Shown here: positions 22,894 through 32,590 of the stretch, piece by piece | Layout of the letters: each line of letters begins with the position of its first letter | Position numbering within the stretch: position 1 is the stretch's first letter | Source of the DNA: Reticulascus tulasneorum | Taxonomy: Eukaryota > Ascomycota > Sordariomycetes > Glomerellales > Reticulascaceae | Assembly: GCA_001557505.1 (NCBI GenBank) | Contig: LSAX01000006.1 | Span: 3,162,001-3,226,000, forward strand | Length of the DNA stretch: 64,000 nucleotides | Direction: 5' to 3' | The notes under the pieces: model-generated | Seen by the model: only the letters and a program-made list of their open reading frames with translations | Told to the model about the DNA's origin: nothing | Database searches by the model: none | Made by a program: the position numbers and the translations under genes

Positions 22894-23871
22894 ATGGTGC
22901 GTACCAGGGCTGCTTCCCTAGAGTCTATTGCAGTCCAAATGGGCAATGCTAATATTTACTCCTCCAGGCGATCAAGCATAATCAGCAGATCCCGCACAAC
23001 CGTGAGCTTCGATTCCGACAACCGACGACGACGTGAAAATATACTGACCGTCTCCAGATTTCCGCAAGGATTGGCAAAGGCGAGTGCGAACGCACTTCGA
23101 TCAGGTATGAGTTCTCTGACGAGGAAAAAATTGGTTTGAGGATGAAATCCTGATGCATTGTTTGGATAGCCTGGCAAGAAGATCCGACGCAGAATTGCCC
23201 GCCGTGCCAAGGCTGTTTCTGTCGCTCCTCGACCTGTCGACAAGCTGAGACCCATTGTCCGATGCCCTAGTATGTTCTTTCGAATCGGGATTCGCTGGGG
23301 AAGGTTCTGACAAGTCTGCAGCTATCAAGTACAACCGAAGAGTCCGAGCTGGCCGTGGCTTCACTCTCACTGAGCTGAAGGTATATTTCCCAGCACCCCA
23401 AGCCACCCTGGCATTGATACCAGAAGGAGTTCGGATATTGGGGCGGCAAAAATAGAGGGCTAACGTTCAGATTAGGCAGCTGGTGTTCCCCGCAACTTCG
23501 CTCCCACCGTTGGTATCTCTGTGGATTACCGCCGACAAAACCTCAGCGAGGAATCTCTGGCCGTCAATGTCGAGCGTCTCAAGGCCTACCTGGCCAAGTT
23601 GATCGTCTTCCCTCGCAAGTCCAACAAGCCCAAGAAGGGCGACTCCAAGGACGACCTCAGCAAGACCGAGATTGTCACCCGCACCCTTGCCACCCTGCCA
23701 ATCCTTCACGCCGACAAGACCATCCAGAACATCAAGAAGAGCGAGGTGCCCAAGCCAATCGAGGGTGGTGCTTACCGAAAGCTTCGCGATGCGAGAAGCA
23801 ACGCCAGATACGTCGGTGTGCGGGAGAAGCGATCGAAGGACAAGGCCGCGGAGGAGACTGCCAAGAAGTAA
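22894..23871 (+). CDS. RPL13: 60S ribosomal protein eL13
   Basis: Six exons: 22894-22896, 22968-23001, 23058-23104, 23170-23269, 23322-23380 and 23476-23871; 212 residues. The spliced product begins MAIKHNQQIPHNHFRKDWQ and continues RRVRTHFDQ, PGKKIRRRIARRAKA, VAPRPVDKLRPIVRCPT, IKYNRRVRAGRGFTLTELK, then VGISVDYRRQNLSEESLAVN and KPIEGGAYRKLRDARSNARY. These are the eL13 signature blocks in order, and the length is normal. Exon 1 is only the ATG, followed at once by an intron. Five short introns in the first two thirds are typical for fungal ribosomal protein genes. Role: large cytosolic ribosomal subunit. Confidence 0.97.
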
Positions 23872-24238
23872 AGTCGTGGTCAATCTCTGTCTCTGCATGG
23901 AATCGGGTTATCTTGCTGCTTTTGCACGTTGCTATGGAATGGTACGACTGTGGTCGTCGGTTGTCTTCTGGCCTGGCGTGGATCAGTAGATGAGAGATAT
24001 TCAAAACAGAACCATCAAAAAGCATCTCGTGATCATCATCTTTGTGTTTGTGCTCGAATGGTTACAAATGATAAGAAAGCCAGAATAATTAGTGTTCAGC
24101 ATATTGCAGGACATGGTTATGCACTCAATGCTTGTCTCGAACAGATCTAACAACACAAATTCTGTTCAAGAGGCACAGAGGCCGGTGAATGGCTTCCCTT
24201 CTTGATGCTGCTATACCAGATGCAGCTTTAACAGGTGG
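23872..24238. other. Convergent 3' intergenic region
   Basis: It lies between eL13 and the SmgGDS-type gene, tail to tail. No gene or repeat is supported. Confidence 0.5.
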
Positions 24239-26584
24239 TCATACTACTGTCTCCTTCGCCCCGGCTGTATCTTCCTTCCGGTCCCTTGACTCGGCTACAA
24301 GCTCTCCTCCTTGCTTCAGCATCTCCTCAAATGTAGCCTTGCGTAAGGGGGCCAGGTCATCAGGATAGTGGCGAAGAAGCTCTGCTACTAACACCAGTCC
24401 GTTTTCCCTATCAACCCCTGCCATGTCGGCTGATTGCGTCGGGTCAGCCTGTTGAGGCTCAAGGCCGAGGCTGCTCACCAGCGCTGCACTGTTTTCCAAC
24501 ACACTCCCAGTAGTCCCAGCGGCGTTCAGTCCCAGAGTTTCTGTTTCCTCTTCTGCATTAGTCTGCCCCATCACAGCCTGCAGCAGTGCGTTGAATGCCA
24601 CTTGAGGCTGCAGCACATTCATCACCATCAGAGCACCGTCTCTGGCGCGTGACATGAGTGCAAAGATGAACCAAGCTTCGCTCCGCAACACTGGAAACTT
24701 GGTTTGTGAAACAAGATATATCAGCGGCTTGCTCATCCCCGCGTGTTGCCGGTAGAACCGTTCCCTGCGGCCACCACCACCTGAGCCATCAGAGATCTGG
24801 CTTGTCGGCGACAAAGGCTTTCCTGGACGAAACACGTATCCGTCCTCGTTGGGGTCCCAGTCCGGCAGGACCGGGGGTATGGGCATTGTATGCAGGACAC
24901 GGCAGACGGCGCAAACTGCACGCGCTGCTTCCGTCTTGGTGGCATCGTTATCCGTGCGGTTGAAGACGTCCAGAAGGCGATGCAGCTGCGTCGTGTCATG
25001 CGACGGGGATAACGGGTCTGGATTGAGCGGCGCACAGATGCGGCGTATGTTGAAGGGTGTGTTGATGAGCAGGAGCCGAGTAAGGGATATCGCGGCGAAT
25101 TGTACTTGGGGCACGGAATCGGAGTTCCACATTCTGGGTAAGAGGTCGTGGTTGAGAAGGCCTGCATCGCCAAGGATGGCTTTGTTTGGGCTCGGGATTG
25201 CAAGGTTCTTGAGAAGGGAGAGGGCGGCGTGTAAGAGTAGGGTATCTGTTATTTGCGGGTTGGACAATATAGCGATGACAGGAACGTGGACCTGTCTCGC
25301 CACCAGTGTGACACTTGCCTCGTCTGAGCGGGCAATATTTCCCAAGGCAAGGCAGGCGCTTGCTTGGAGAGCAATGTCCGGGATCTGGAGCCAGTACTCG
25401 ATGGTTTGAATGACGTGCATGTATGCAAAATCGGGTAAGTAGAAGAGGTCGGCAATGAGCGGTATGAACGACGTGCGTAGCTGCTTTACCTGCGCAGCCA
25501 GGTCTTCGTCTTCGATGAGAGAAGGATCAAATCGTGTCTGAACTTGGTAGAACGCCTCGAGCAAGCTGGGCACGTTCCCCAGAGCTACCAGTTCGGTTTG
25601 GAGATTCGCATGGGTAAGGTATGCGAGCGCGACTGTTAAAAGGGAGACAAAGTCTTCCACGTCTGTGACAAGTTCGGAATTCAACGCTAGATTGAGGAGG
25701 ATGTACGGGGTTTGAGGATGGGTGAGAGACGGCTCCGGTTCTGAGAGTGTTAGTTACCTAGAGATTGACCAGAGCGGGGGGTATCTTGCCTTGAGTGACG
25801 AGAAGCGCAAGAATCTTGCTGATGAGGTTGAAGAGATGTTGGCAGTTCAACACGCGGGGACTGGAGACAAGGTCAACCAGTTGGTAGCTCAGGAGAGCGT
25901 TGCAAGCTTGAAGCTGAGCTGGTTCTAGGGCCCGGTTAGTTGGAATCCGCACGGACATGTACTAGAACTTGCCGTAGTCAACCAGCACATTGTACAGAAC
26001 CGGGATGACGAAGGCGAGGAGTGAGTCGTCGATGAGGTACGTTATGATTGCCGGGATGGCGTTGGCTGCCACCACCCGAGCCCGGTTCTCATCTGTCTCG
26101 TGCTCCTGATTAGCTAAACCCGAACTTCATAATCCAGTACAAGGTTCGTACCCGTGTCCGCACATGAGTTGCCAATCAGCCGCAGTGTATGGACCTTCAG
26201 GGTCGGCCGGATCCCAGGCACGGGAATGACGCCAAGAAAGAAGTCCAGTATCCCCGAATCTCCGAACGGAGTTCTCCAGGCCGCTGGGTAACGTATTAGC
26301 TGGTGCGGCATCACCCCGGGTCACGACTCACCATCTCTACTCGCATCGCCAATCTTCTCGGCAAGCAGATCAATCTCTTCTGACCCTTGATACCATAGAT
26401 GCTGTGCGGTCAATAACACCGGGCCCAGCAGAAGAGTCCGTCGAGCATTCTCCTCATCCGTGTCATCTCCGGTATCACCTACGCCGCCCTCGCGAGCTAG
26501 CAGAGCTTCAACATAAGAAGGAGTCATGAGAGTGTTTATGATCTCAGGTTCCCCAGCAAGGAGAGGGAGTGCGTTGGAAGCCAT
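24239..26584 (-). CDS. Armadillo-type small-GTPase GDP dissociation stimulator (SmgGDS-like)
   Basis: Five exons: 26584-26332, 26283-26152, 26092-25973, 25924-25790 and 25740-24239; 713 residues. Spliced segments read LIGNSCADTDENRARVVA, then FVIPVLYNVLVDYEPAQLQ, then ISKILALLVTQEPEPS, which match the SmgGDS/Rap1GDS family of armadillo-repeat guanine-nucleotide exchange and chaperone factors for prenylated small GTPases. More helical ARM repeats follow (for example ALQASACLALGNIARSDEA and FPVLRSEAWFIFALMSRARD). Introns 3 (25972-25925) and 4 (25789-25741) use GC donors (GCAAGT and GCAAGA); no GT donor fits the frame. The start is set at MASNALPLL; the frame is open nine codons further. An additional 5' exon cannot be excluded. 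Confidence 0.85.
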
Positions 26585-27208
26585 GTGTGAGTATCTTCCT
26601 CCTCCGCCCACGTAGCCTTTGGTGCCTTGACAAATGTATGCTAAGTGGTACTACAACAGGCTATTGATGCTTTCCTGATTTCTGAGACTGCGGTCTCGGC
26701 TTCGACATATCCTGCACGTTGAGACACGGGGATGAGGGAGGCTCACGGATGAGGCCGGGATTTTAGCTATTGGCTTTGGTGGCGTCAGGATTCGGTCAGT
26801 GGGCGATCGCAGGCTTCCGTGGCTGCCTGTCCCCTACACGAGTGCCCCGGAAAATCCCCCGCTGCCGCTGCCCAATCTGCAGGATTTACAGGCATTAGGG
26901 TAACGAACCATTCCATTCCTTTCCATTGTGGTGGGATTATCGGCCGAGAGAGGGGGGGTTCAAGGCGTAATTATTAATCAGCGGGGCAGGCCATCAGGGT
27001 CCCCATTTCTGTACAATCTCTTGACGGATAATAAACAAAAGAGATACGACGTGGATCTCCTGCGACAAAGAGTGAGAGGCGATGAAATAGGATGAAAATC
27101 GAGATTGAGACGGAAATGGGTATGAACGATAACTTATGATGTTACCTTGGTTATGGAGAAAGATTTTGCTGGGGGAAATCCGCCGCTCAAGGGCGTCAAC
27201 GGGATTTG
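26585..27208. other. Upstream region of the SmgGDS-type gene
   Basis: No gene is supported. It has a purine-rich run (GAGAGAGGGGGGG near 26944) and an AT-rich tract. It also contains the 3' flank of the next gene on the minus strand. Confidence 0.4.
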
Positions 27209-27925
27209 CTAAGGTCCAAGCAGCTCTGAAAAGACCATGACCCGCATCTCGCCGTCACAGATATCGACCACGAAATTCAAGTTCTGCACACACATTCGCC
27301 TCTCCTTTGGCAAAGCAACGTTCTTCCAGTCGGCGATCTCCCACTCTTCCTCCCCCCCTTGACTAGGCCCCATCGGAGCCATAGGCGTCGTGGCTGATGC
27401 CTCGAGATCAATCTCTAAGCTGAGCTGGCCTGGCACTCGAAATCCCGCCAACTTATGCTCCTGCTTTCTTGATTGGCAGATCGTGCAAGTCCATGGATTG
27501 GGACCGAAAGGGCAACGCTGGTCTGGGTTCATTTCTTGCTCCAAGTGGAGTCGTTCTGCCTCATGGTTGACCAGTTGTTGCAGCTCATTTTTGCCCATGG
27601 TCTCCATGTCCGCGCAGCCTGCTGCCCTTCTATCCATCAACAACCAGAATGTGTCGTCCATTTGCTTCCTGGATGTAGGACGTGGTTGAGAAACCGAGCT
27701 CTTCGTCGAGTTCTTGGATTTGGTAGCTCGCTGTGGTTGTACTCGCGTGGGAGCCTTGGCTATCTTGAAAGGTTTCCCTGGTGCCTTTCTGCCTTTTCCT
27801 GTCGCATTCCTGTACTTTCTGAAGTCACAGAATGTGCCAAGAAAATGTCGAATGCAAAACACAAACATGCCCGGAGCTGTCTGTGGAGCATTCTCCACTG
27901 GGCTCGTGACTGTTTTCAAAGCCAT
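27209..27925 (-). CDS. Hypothetical basic protein with a CxxC segment
   Basis: Single 238-codon frame. The family is not recognised. Residues 40-90 are Lys/Arg/Ser/Thr-rich and probably disordered (nuclear-type composition). A compact middle segment has QMDDTFWLLMDRRAAGC, then a helix and QRCPFGPNPWTCTICQSRK, whose three cysteines (C-x8-C-x2-C) may bind metal with a nearby His. The C-terminal 60 residues alternate acidic and hydrophobic strands (EEEWEIADW, MCVQNLNFVVDICDGEMRV). The N-terminus may contain a short unrecognised intron. Function unknown. Confidence 0.55.
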   Translation of the reverse strand: MALKTVTSPVENAPQTAPGMFVFCIRHFLGTFCDFRKYRNATGKGRKAPGKPFKIAKAPTRVQPQRATKSKNSTKSSVSQPRPTSRKQMDDTFWLLMDRRAAGCADMETMGKNELQQLVNHEAERLHLEQEMNPDQRCPFGPNPWTCTICQSRKQEHKLAGFRVPGQLSLEIDLEASATTPMAPMGPSQGGEEEWEIADWKNVALPKERRMCVQNLNFVVDICDGEMRVMVFSELLGP

Positions 27926-28339
27926 GGCTAATTAGTCCCTGGGAGTGTCGGATTCTTGTGTTTGAACTGGCAGGTTGGCAATATTCCGAATTCTTCTAAG
28001 ATTCCGGCTTTCACACTCTATTTCATTACCTCAATGCTACGGCTGCGATGTCGAGATGTGGGCGTTTTATATGTCCTGTTAAATCCCCCCTAGCTATCCT
28101 ACTGTTATGTCTTTCAAAGACCATCTCGAACATATTTACAAAGAACATGAAGTGCCCGTGCTATCATGTCCACACCGAGTTCTCGATACTTGACAAAGCT
28201 CTTACAACAAATCTCTTTATCGTCATATTGCCAAGGCACCCAACTTACGCCTTTGATCCGTCAAGACAGGCAGACTAGCCGACAACGAGGGTAAACACTA
28301 TCTCTCCTGGTTCAAAGAGCTCCTAATCATATGTCATTG
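27926..28339. other. Intergenic region
   Basis: Contains the short-range promoter of the minus-strand hypothetical gene and the 3' flank of the EthD gene. No gene is supported. Confidence 0.45.
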
Positions 28340-28894
28340 CTATGACGAAACCACCCCCTTCCAGTCTTCTCCTATGACTAGGTAGTCATACCCCAGCATA
28401 ACGTGGATGGGGTGAAGGATGAAATACGCCTCATCACCTGTAGATGAGATCAGCACCATCCAATACCAATATAAGAGGTATCATTGACAACAAAACTAAC
28501 CAGCGACGGCTTTCACGAAATCCGTGTCCGTGGTGATTGCCTTCCAGTCCTCTAGGCTGTCAACCCAAACCTCGGCAACCCCGTCGAAATCTATCACCGG
28601 GATGCCCAACGTGTCTGCCTGCGCACGATATTCAGGTGTCACATGGAACTGCGAAGTTAGACCGCGTCTCATCGATTTCTATGCGCTGGTACGTCGGATT
28701 AGGAAGTTTACCTGGTTGTATCTCCTCACTCTGTCCGTGAAGACCTTGTTTTCAAGAGCGATTTTGAGGTGATTGCTTGCCCAGTATGCATGGAAGTACT
28801 CGTCAGTGACGGTGGGAAGCTTTTTTAGGAACAAAGAGACTTTCAAGTATTTGCCGGGTTGAGGGACAGATCCGGTGGGGACAGGCGCAGCCAT
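28340..28894 (-). CDS. EthD-domain protein
   Basis: Three exons (28894-28712, 28648-28501, 28437-28340; two 63-nt introns) give 142 residues. The EthD ferredoxin-like fold is visible: KYLKVSLFLKKLPTVTDEYF, then HAYWASNHLKIAL (the usual F-x-x-Y/W-W-x-x-x-H helix), VRRYNQFHVTPEYR, FDGVAEVWVDSLEDWKA and LGYDYLVIGED. Fungal stand-alone EthD proteins are small dimeric barrels found in polyketide and aromatic pathways, where some act as decarboxylases, cyclases or dehydratases. No signal peptide. It stands beside another alpha/beta-barrel protein, a serine hydrolase and a Zn2Cys6 regulator, which suggests a shared pathway. The specific reaction is not predictable. Confidence 0.9.
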
Positions 28895-29422
28895 TGTTGG
28901 TGCTTTAAATTTAGCGTTATATCGATAAAGAAGGAAATACCAACAACTAGAGTAGGCCGGAATTATTGCTTTAGATTATCGAACATAAACCTTCCAACGT
29001 GATATGATCTATTTATCTACTTTGATGCTGTGTCGGTCGAATGCCAGATACCACAGCGCTCCCCCACGAACCACATTCTCCCCACCTGTATTTCAACTAC
29101 TCCGCACCTATGCGTCTATTGCGCTAGCTAGGAAGAGTTAGCAGTCATTTGCAACCGAGTTCCCCATGACACACTGCAGAGGGGAAAACCTTAGCCGCGC
29201 AGGGTCTGAAATCTCAAGGTCGATGACAGGTATAAGGCTACACATGTCGGGGCAGAATATTTCCGAGTGATCATATTGAGATCAAACAGCCTATTTGAAC
29301 CTGTTTCAAGTCGCGTTCCTTTGCGTGGCATACATTGACATCGCCTGCAAACGTCACATGCCTAACAACCAACAACCGAATCCATTCAGTTAACCAATAT
29401 TTGCAAAGCATATCGTGCAATC
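28895..29422. other. Bidirectional promoter between the EthD and barrel-protein genes
   Basis: The two genes are divergent over about 530 bases. No gene is supported. Co-regulation is possible. Confidence 0.5.
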
Positions 29423-30302
29423 ATGGCGAATAACATCTCCGGTCGTGGACTCTTGTTCGTCAACTCCAAGATATCCAGACCAGATATCATGGACGAGAAA
29501 ACATACATGAACTGGTACGATAACGACCACATTGCTGAGATTCTACTGACGAGCGGATTCCACTCGGCATTTCGGTACAAGGATGTCGAGATTGGAAAAG
29601 TTGACAAGCCATACTTGGCCATGTATCCAATGGAGGATATCGGCTTCACCCAAGGGGAGGAGTTCCGGAAGATCAAGGTCTTTAGCGACCTGCTTCCGAA
29701 CGGCGGACCTATTTACGACTTCGCTGAGGTGGACGTGAGATATTACAACATCCTCCAGGTGTTTGATCCTACGAGTAAAGGAAAAGGTCTGTGAAACGAG
29801 CTGCCCTTTTGGAACTAGGATGATGACTGTTAAAAGGCCAAACCAAGACTGTTATTGCTGCGCAGTTCGATCTGAACCCTGAACTGTCCGCTGAGGAATT
29901 TGATAAATGGTATCGAGAAGAGGTATGAAAGATATTGCCATCTCCATTTCCAAACTGAAGGTGTGCTAAAGCCAATGCTTGGCGTTCAAGCATCTGGATG
30001 GGCTTGCCAAAGCAGATGGCTACCTGCGGACAACTAGATACAAGCTCGCATACGCTCGGTCAAACGCCCAATCACGAGCTCTAAAAGGTTTGCCCACTAC
30101 AGATGAGCCTCTGCCTGAGCCTCCAGTGTGGCTTGCTCTTCATGAGTTTGGGAAGGACGAGGTTGATATGCCGGCGCTGCTCAAGTTGGTAGATACTGAG
30201 TGGACAAAGAGAGTGATGGAAAACTCGAAGAATGTAACCATGATTTATAAGCCTGTTGTAGCGCATGGAAAAGGAGATCTGTTCTATGGAGCGGAAGTAT
30301 GA
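29423..30302 (+). CDS. EthD-like dimeric alpha/beta-barrel protein
   Basis: Three exons (29423-29786, 29837-29922, 29991-30302) give 253 residues. It is a duplicated barrel: half one has GRGLLFVNSKI and YMNWYDNDHIAEILLTSGF followed by AFRYKDVEIG; half two has TVIAAQFDLNPELSAEEF, WYREE joined across intron 2 to HLDGLAKADGYLRTTRYKL, and PPVWLALHEFG. The W-Y-x-x-x-H helices are the EthD/dimeric-barrel hallmark. Intron 1 uses the weak donor GTCTGT; a GTAAAG donor ten bases earlier also keeps the frame but would drop the KGKG segment. No signal peptide. It is divergent from the 142-residue EthD gene. Function unknown; aromatic catabolism or secondary metabolism is plausible. Confidence 0.85.
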
Positions 30303-30715
30303 GTCCATGACTGGGAAGTATGGCCAACCTATATAGCCAAGTATTCATCAACAAGCCGACGGGGACGCAGGAGTTAGCTGGCATTGTATGAAAATGTATA
30401 AAACCAAGCAGCTTCAAGCTATCCCAAGTTTGATCTTATTACTGTTTGGACGTGCAGGCTCACGTTGCATTCTTGGCTACTAATTACTTGATCAGGCTGA
30501 ATTTGCTTAGACAGGCGTACGATATTGGTACTAACAACGCACCATGATACTGAGACAGGAGAGTTATGAGAATTGGAGATCATTGTAGTCGCCATATAGC
30601 TCACACTAGATATAAAAGCTGAGGATAGCAGAGGCTTACAGTTTACCTCTGCGTCTTGCAGCCCGCGAGAAAAACAACTAAAGTTACAACAGGAAATACA
30701 ATATTCAGGTCCTCC
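30303..30715. other. Convergent 3' intergenic region
   Basis: Tail-to-tail gap between the barrel-protein gene and the serine hydrolase gene. No gene or repeat is supported. Confidence 0.5.
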
Positions 30716-32002
30716 TCAGAATCCAAGCGAATTGTCAAAGAATCCAATAAGAACCTCGTTTGTTCCTATGTTTGCATTAGTACCGCCTACATTCGTCGCA
30801 GCAAAGTAGGCCTCCTTCACCCCCGGCGCGAGCAGACCGTATGCGAAGTTTAAGTTATTGGAACCGTCGTGAAACAGGTACTTTCCCTTGACCCTCTCAT
30901 CCGGTGGGGCGATTACCCAAGCCCCTGGGGTGTACGCGTTTGTTTCGTTGCCGGGAACCTCCTTTAGAAATGGCGTATGCAGAGTCTCGAACGCCTTGGC
31001 TGGAAGTACACATGTGTCATGCCCCAGCAAGCCATCCAAGTGGAGGGCCAGAAACTTTCCGTAAGAGGCTATTGTGCAATGGACTGTGCCTGCAGGCCCA
31101 AGCGCCGGAGGGTTATCGGAGAGGCTGTCGGGCACCACGGGGATGGGATCCGGATTGCCCTGCTGATGCGGCCATGGGTTGTCAATGGAATCCAGCGTGC
31201 GCTGTGGAGGCGTGCCAAAGCCGCAACCTTTCATCCCGAGGGGTTTCCACAGCTTCTCTTGGATGAATACCTCCCAGCTTCCACACGATGATCCGTACCC
31301 GGCATGAGTATCGATCAGGTTGCCCAGTATCATGTATCCAAGATTTGAGTAGGAGTGGTGCGTGCCAGGGATTGTAATCGGTTGATACGAAAGCGCCCTC
31401 TCTGTTACGAGTTTGCGGCCGACGACGGGTGTGACAGATTGATTCTGGAGGGCCAGTAAGAGATCCAGCTCATTCTCAGAAAAAGCCAAATCGCTGATGC
31501 CGGAGTAGTGAGATCCCAACATCGCCAAAGTAGTGTTACCGTGCCCTGTCGAGATGTTGCCAATGTGCGGCAGCGCCTCGGAAAGGGTGCTGTCCCATGT
31601 CAAATGATTGCTTGGGTCGTTGATTAGAATAGCGACCAGGGTAGCTGTCATGGCTTTTGTCAAAGAGCCAATATGAAACTTGTCATTTGTAGTCATCAAT
31701 GTGTCGTTTCCTTGCTTGCGGAAGCCAACGCTGCGGGCGGAAACTGGCTTGGCTGGGCGGAGCCGAATACGGGCACCAGCAAGGCCGGGAAGATGGTAAG
31801 CGGTGCGAATGGATTCCAGAGCCTTATTTGGGGATGAAGGCTTTGGTACTCGCGCTTGTGAATGCCTTGAGTCCGGTAATGTCAGTAAGGCCGCGGATGC
31901 TCGAAGACGGGCAAGGAAAAGATTCTGTACATACCCGATGAGTAGACTGACCACGAACAGCTTGATCAGGCGCCACAGGGAGGGTGATTTAATAACGGCC
32001 AT
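30716..32002 (-). CDS. Beta-lactamase-fold serine hydrolase (class C / penicillin-binding type)
   Basis: The frame spans 428 codons. The serine beta-lactamase/transesterase motifs are in order: nucleophile SxxK in HIGSLTKAMTA, the Tyr-x-Asn motif in HSYSNLGYMILG, and an H-D-G in place of KTG (LFHDGSNN). The N-terminus has one hydrophobic segment (RLIKLFVVSLLIGYV), so the protein is secreted or membrane-anchored; several N-glycosylation sites support passage through the secretory pathway. Positions 31934-31866 (69 nt, GTATGT donor, CTGAC branch, CAAG end, no stop) are probably an in-frame intron, leaving 405 residues. Fungal relatives include acyl transferases and esterases in secondary metabolism as well as peptidases. 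The reaction cannot be assigned. Confidence 0.85.
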   Translation of the reverse strand: MAVIKSPSLWRLIKLFVVSLLIGYVQNLFLARLRASAALLTLPDSRHSQARVPKPSSPNKALESIRTAYHLPGLAGARIRLRPAKPVSARSVGFRKQGNDTLMTTNDKFHIGSLTKAMTATLVAILINDPSNHLTWDSTLSEALPHIGNISTGHGNTTLAMLGSHYSGISDLAFSENELDLLLALQNQSVTPVVGRKLVTERALSYQPITIPGTHHSYSNLGYMILGNLIDTHAGYGSSCGSWEVFIQEKLWKPLGMKGCGFGTPPQRTLDSIDNPWPHQQGNPDPIPVVPDSLSDNPPALGPAGTVHCTIASYGKFLALHLDGLLGHDTCVLPAKAFETLHTPFLKEVPGNETNAYTPGAWVIAPPDERVKGKYLFHDGSNNLNFAYGLLAPGVKEAYFAATNVGGTNANIGTNEVLIGFFDNSLGF

Positions 32003-32590
32003 GTTTGCGAATGAAATCCAGCGAGTCTAGAGTGTGTATTCAAAAGAACATTGAATGGCAGGCATCTGTCCTGTCCTCGGTGAGACTGGAAACAGAAATG
32101 AAGTGGACATGGAGCATATTTATGTTTCCAGCCGCTCGCCAAACAAGTGATCTCCGGCTGGACAGTCTCCTTCGAGACGATGACGAATACCATGGCTTAG
32201 CCACTACGATCGGGCGCCGCAGCGAAACCCAGTAGATGAAGAAGTTCAGCAAAGATTAAGATATCTCTGCTCACCTGTAACCAGGTTTGAATATCTCCAA
32301 GATCGCCCCATTCCGATTTCGAGTGGGAGATTTTGGCCAATGAGAGCATTTCCGCCAAAGGCTGGTGATATGATTGGCCGGGTCGGAAAAGACGCTCGGG
32401 CCACCATGCCTATCCCAGTGCATACATACGTATGCGGCCCCACTTGCCACTTTTGTAATTTGCAGATCAGGGTTTCCAGCTGAGGCTGATTTACGAACTG
32501 ATCCACCCGACGAACAAGGTCGCGGATTCTTCTCCCCGTCTACTCTTCCAATGTTTTCATCAACTCTCTATCGATGGCCCTAATATCGTA
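32003..32590. other. Bidirectional promoter between serine hydrolase and Zn2Cys6 genes
   Basis: The regulator and hydrolase start back to back over 588 bases. Zn2Cys6 factors often recognise CGG pairs; CGG/CCG triplets occur at 32151-32157 and in 32210-32220, but no clean inverted pair was identified. Confidence 0.5.

Noticed and set aside
24849..25409. 186-codon + strand frame
   Set aside because: Antisense of the SmgGDS armadillo repeats.
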